A stretch of DNA of 6,829 nt from Gallionella sp. GTDB taxonomy: Bacteria > Pseudomonadota > Gammaproteobacteria > Burkholderiales > Gallionellaceae. Position numbers and translations under genes: made by a program. The notes under the pieces are model-generated. The model did not search any database and had not been told where the DNA came from. It saw only the letters and a program-made list of their open reading frames with translations. Location of the stretch: positions 1 through 6,829 of the forward strand of contig JAUYGW010000202.1 in the NCBI GenBank assembly GCA_030690245.1. Direction: 5' to 3'. Shown here one piece after another: positions 4,945-6,829 of the stretch; the stretch's first letter is position 1; the number at the start of each line of letters is the position of its first letter.

Positions 4945-6829
4945 TTAAGCCTTGCTCTTGACCGCTTTCTTGGCCGCCGGCTTTTTTGCCGCCACTTTCT
5001 TGGCGGCGACCTTCTTTGCGGCTGGCTTAGCCACCTTTTCGGCAGCAGCTTTTTTAGCCGCAGGTTTAGCCGCCTTAGGTTCGGCCTTGGCTTTGGGTGC
5101 TGCTTTTGCCTTGGTCGTCTTGGTTGCTGTTTTGGCTTTGGCGGCGGGCTTCTTCGCCGCCCTGGTTTTTCCTGCCCCGCCCTTCGCGGCCTTGGCGGCG
5201 ATCAGTTCCAGCGCTTCTTCCAGCGTGATCTCATCCGGCGACACGCCCTTCGGCAGCGTGGCATTGATCTTGCCGTGGCGGGCGTAGGGGCCGTAGCGAC
5301 CGCTGCAAATTTCGACGCTGGCCTTGTCGTCGGGATGGTCGCCAAGGGTGCGCAACACGGTGTTGCCGTCCCTCGCCTGCGCCAGCAGTTCCACGGCGCG
5401 ATCCAGCACGATGTCGAAGATGCTGTCGCTGCGCGGGATGGACTTGAATTTGCCGTCGTGGCCGATATAGGGGCCGAAGCGGCCGATGTTGACGATGACT
5501 TTCTTGCCGGTTTCCGGGTGTGCGCCGAGCTCGCGCGGCAAGGCCAGCAGCTTGAGCGCGCCGGCCAAATCGGCCTGCTCCAGGGGCATTTCTTTCGGCC
5601 ATGAAACGCGCTTGGGCTTGATCTTTTCGCCTTTGACCGCTTCGCCGAGTTGCACGTAGTGGCCGTACGGGCCGCGCAGCAGCAACACGGGTTGGTTGGC
5701 ATCGGGATGTACGCCCAGCTCCACTCTCGCCGAGGCGTCGTCCTGGGATTCGCCGCTTAGGCTGCGTTTGTATTTGCACTCCGGGTAGTTGGTGCAACTG
5801 ATAAAGCTGCCGTATTTGCTGAGTTTTTTGGCAAGCGGTTTGCCGCATTCCGGGCAGGCCTCATCGAGCAATTCCACCGGGCGGTCGATGCTGGCTTTTT
5901 CCTTGATGAGAACGGAAAAGCCTTTCCAGAATCCTTCCATCACGCCGATCCAGTCGCGCTTGCCTGCGGAAACTTCGTCCAGTTCATCTTCGAGGTGGGC
6001 GGTAAAATCGTAATCCACGTAGCGGGTGAAATGGTCGGTGAGGAAGCGCGTGACGACGCGCCCGACGTCGGTTGGGACGAAGCGCTTCTTGTCGAGAACG
6101 GCGTATTCTCTGGCTTGCAGGGTGGAAATGATGGTGGCGTAAGTGGACGGGCGACCGATGCCGTATTCTTCCAGTGTCTTTACCAGACTGGCTTCGGAAA
6201 AGCGCGGCGGCGGCTGGGTGAAGTGCTGTTCGCCATACAGTTTGTCCAGTGCCACGACATCGCCCTCTGCCAGCGGCGGCAGCTTGCCGCCCTCTTCTTC
6301 CTCGGCATCGTCCACGTCTTCCATGTACACGCCGATGAAGCCGGGGAACACCAGGGTCTGGCCGGAAGCGCGGAACAGCGTGGTGTCGCCGCCGAGGCGG
6401 ATGTCCAGGCTGACCGTGTCGAAGCGCGCCGGAGCCATCTGGCACGCGAGGGTGCGCTTCCAGATCATCTCGTAGAGGCGCGCCTGATCGGCGCTCAGGT
6501 GGTCGCTCAGGCTGTCCGGCGTGCGCTCGATAGAGGTCGGGCGGATCGCTTCGTGGGATTCCTGCGCGTTTTTGGCTTTACTCTTGTAGGTCGGCTGGGT
6601 GGCGGGCAAATACTCACTGGAGAAGTTGCTTTTGATGTAATCGCGAATTTCCTGCACCGCCTCCTTCGCCAGCGTCACCGAGTCGGTACGCATATAAGAG
6701 ATCAAACCGACCGTCTGGCCGCCGATGTCCACGCCTTCATACAGCGATTGCGCGGTGCGCATGGTGCGGTCGGCGGTCATGCCGAGTTTGCGCACCGCTT
6801 CCTGCTGCAGCGTGGAAGTGGTGAACGGT
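4945..6829 (-). CDS. topA: DNA topoisomerase I (5' end beyond window edge)
   Basis: This type IA topoisomerase relaxes negative supercoils by cutting one strand and holding its 5' phosphate on tyrosine. About 627 residues are visible. The frame runs to the window edge (PFTTSTLQQEA), so the GTG at 6795 is not the true start, and the Toprim domain is missing. The catalytic tyrosine is in GLISYMRTDS (codon 6694-6696), followed by HEAIRPT and the GIGRPSTYA motif. One zinc finger (Cx2Cx16Cx5C, 5776-5856) is followed by Topo_C-type repeats marked by GPYGHYV, GRFGPYIG and GRYGPYARHG. The last 84 residues (4948-5199) are almost only Lys, Ala, Pro and Thr, with repeated AAKKVAAKK units; such tails are common in betaproteobacterial TopA and probably bind DNA or aid processivity. 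The gene is GC-rich, essential in most bacteria, and convergent with the HEPN-like gene. Confidence 0.97.
   Translation of the reverse strand, partial: PFTTSTLQQEAVRKLGMTADRTMRTAQSLYEGVDIGGQTVGLISYMRTDSVTLAKEAVQEIRDYIKSNFSSEYLPATQPTYKSKAKNAQESHEAIRPTSIERTPDSLSDHLSADQARLYEMIWKRTLACQMAPARFDTVSLDIRLGGDTTLFRASGQTLVFPGFIGVYMEDVDDAEEEEGGKLPPLAEGDVVALDKLYGEQHFTQPPPRFSEASLVKTLEEYGIGRPSTYATIISTLQAREYAVLDKKRFVPTDVGRVVTRFLTDHFTRYVDYDFTAHLEDELDEVSAGKRDWIGVMEGFWKGFSVLIKEKASIDRPVELLDEACPECGKPLAKKLSKYGSFISCTNYPECKYKRSLSGESQDDASARVELGVHPDANQPVLLLRGPYGHYVQLGEAVKGEKIKPKRVSWPKEMPLEQADLAGALKLLALPRELGAHPETGKKVIVNIGRFGPYIGHDGKFKSIPRSDSIFDIVLDRAVELLAQARDGNTVLRTLGDHPDDKASVEICSGRYGPYARHGKINATLPKGVSPDEITLEEALELIAAKAAKGGAGKTRAAKKPAAKAKTATKTTKAKAAPKAKAEPKAAKPAAKKAAAEKVAKPAAKKVAAKKVAAKKPAAKKAVKSKA

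Noticed and set aside
4952..5287. A 111-codon plus-strand reading frame rich in Ala, Phe and Leu, looking like a membrane protein.
   Set aside because: It is the antisense of the Lys/Ala codons of the topA tail, which produce hydrophobic residues when read in reverse.

Overview
The window reads as a chromosomal stretch of a Gram-negative proteobacterium, most likely a betaproteobacterium. This is inferred from the GC-rich topA with Topo_C-type repeats and a long Lys/Ala tail, and from a membrane-anchored c556/c'-type cytochrome beside a SPASM radical SAM enzyme. No rRNA or other taxonomic marker is present, so the assignment is tentative. Two AT-richer blocks (139-2130 and 3941-4762) sit among GC-rich genes and look acquired.

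Left part (1-2130): the window opens inside an IS5-family insertion sequence. Its transposase start lies on the minus strand at 63, and its terminal repeat ends at 138. It has landed at a CTAG site inside a large tniQ-type gene. The N-terminal TniQ segment is missing from the downstream side, while both zinc sites and a long C-terminal array of helix-turn-helix-like units survive to 1815. After tniQ comes an AT-rich, gene-free stretch full of inverted repeats. It could hold a transposon end, but no end is proven.

Middle part (2066-3940): a candidate promoter and a very stable GC hairpin precede a radical SAM/SPASM enzyme (CX3CX2C, GGEP, full SPASM cysteine set). Next is a small membrane-anchored cytochrome with one CXXCH near its C-terminus, read in the same direction and with a good ribosome binding site. 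The pair looks like a peptide- or protein-modifying enzyme with a redox partner. No precursor peptide is visible. The missing upstream context may have been removed by the element on the left.

Right part (3941-6829): a HEPN-like gene with a canonical RNxxxH motif and two C-terminal zinc ribbons starts on the base after the cytochrome stop codon. It is much more AT-rich than the cytochrome. Facing it on the minus strand is topA (DNA topoisomerase I), cut by the right edge but including the catalytic tyrosine region. Between the two convergent genes are a perfect 11-bp hairpin (probable topA terminator) and a 60-bp fragment coding for a second Lys/Ala-rich tail with its own stop, a relic of a duplicated or lost gene end.

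The best candidates for something undescribed are the radical SAM-cytochrome pair, the HEPN-zinc-ribbon protein, and the IS-broken TniQ with its repeat-rich 3' flank.
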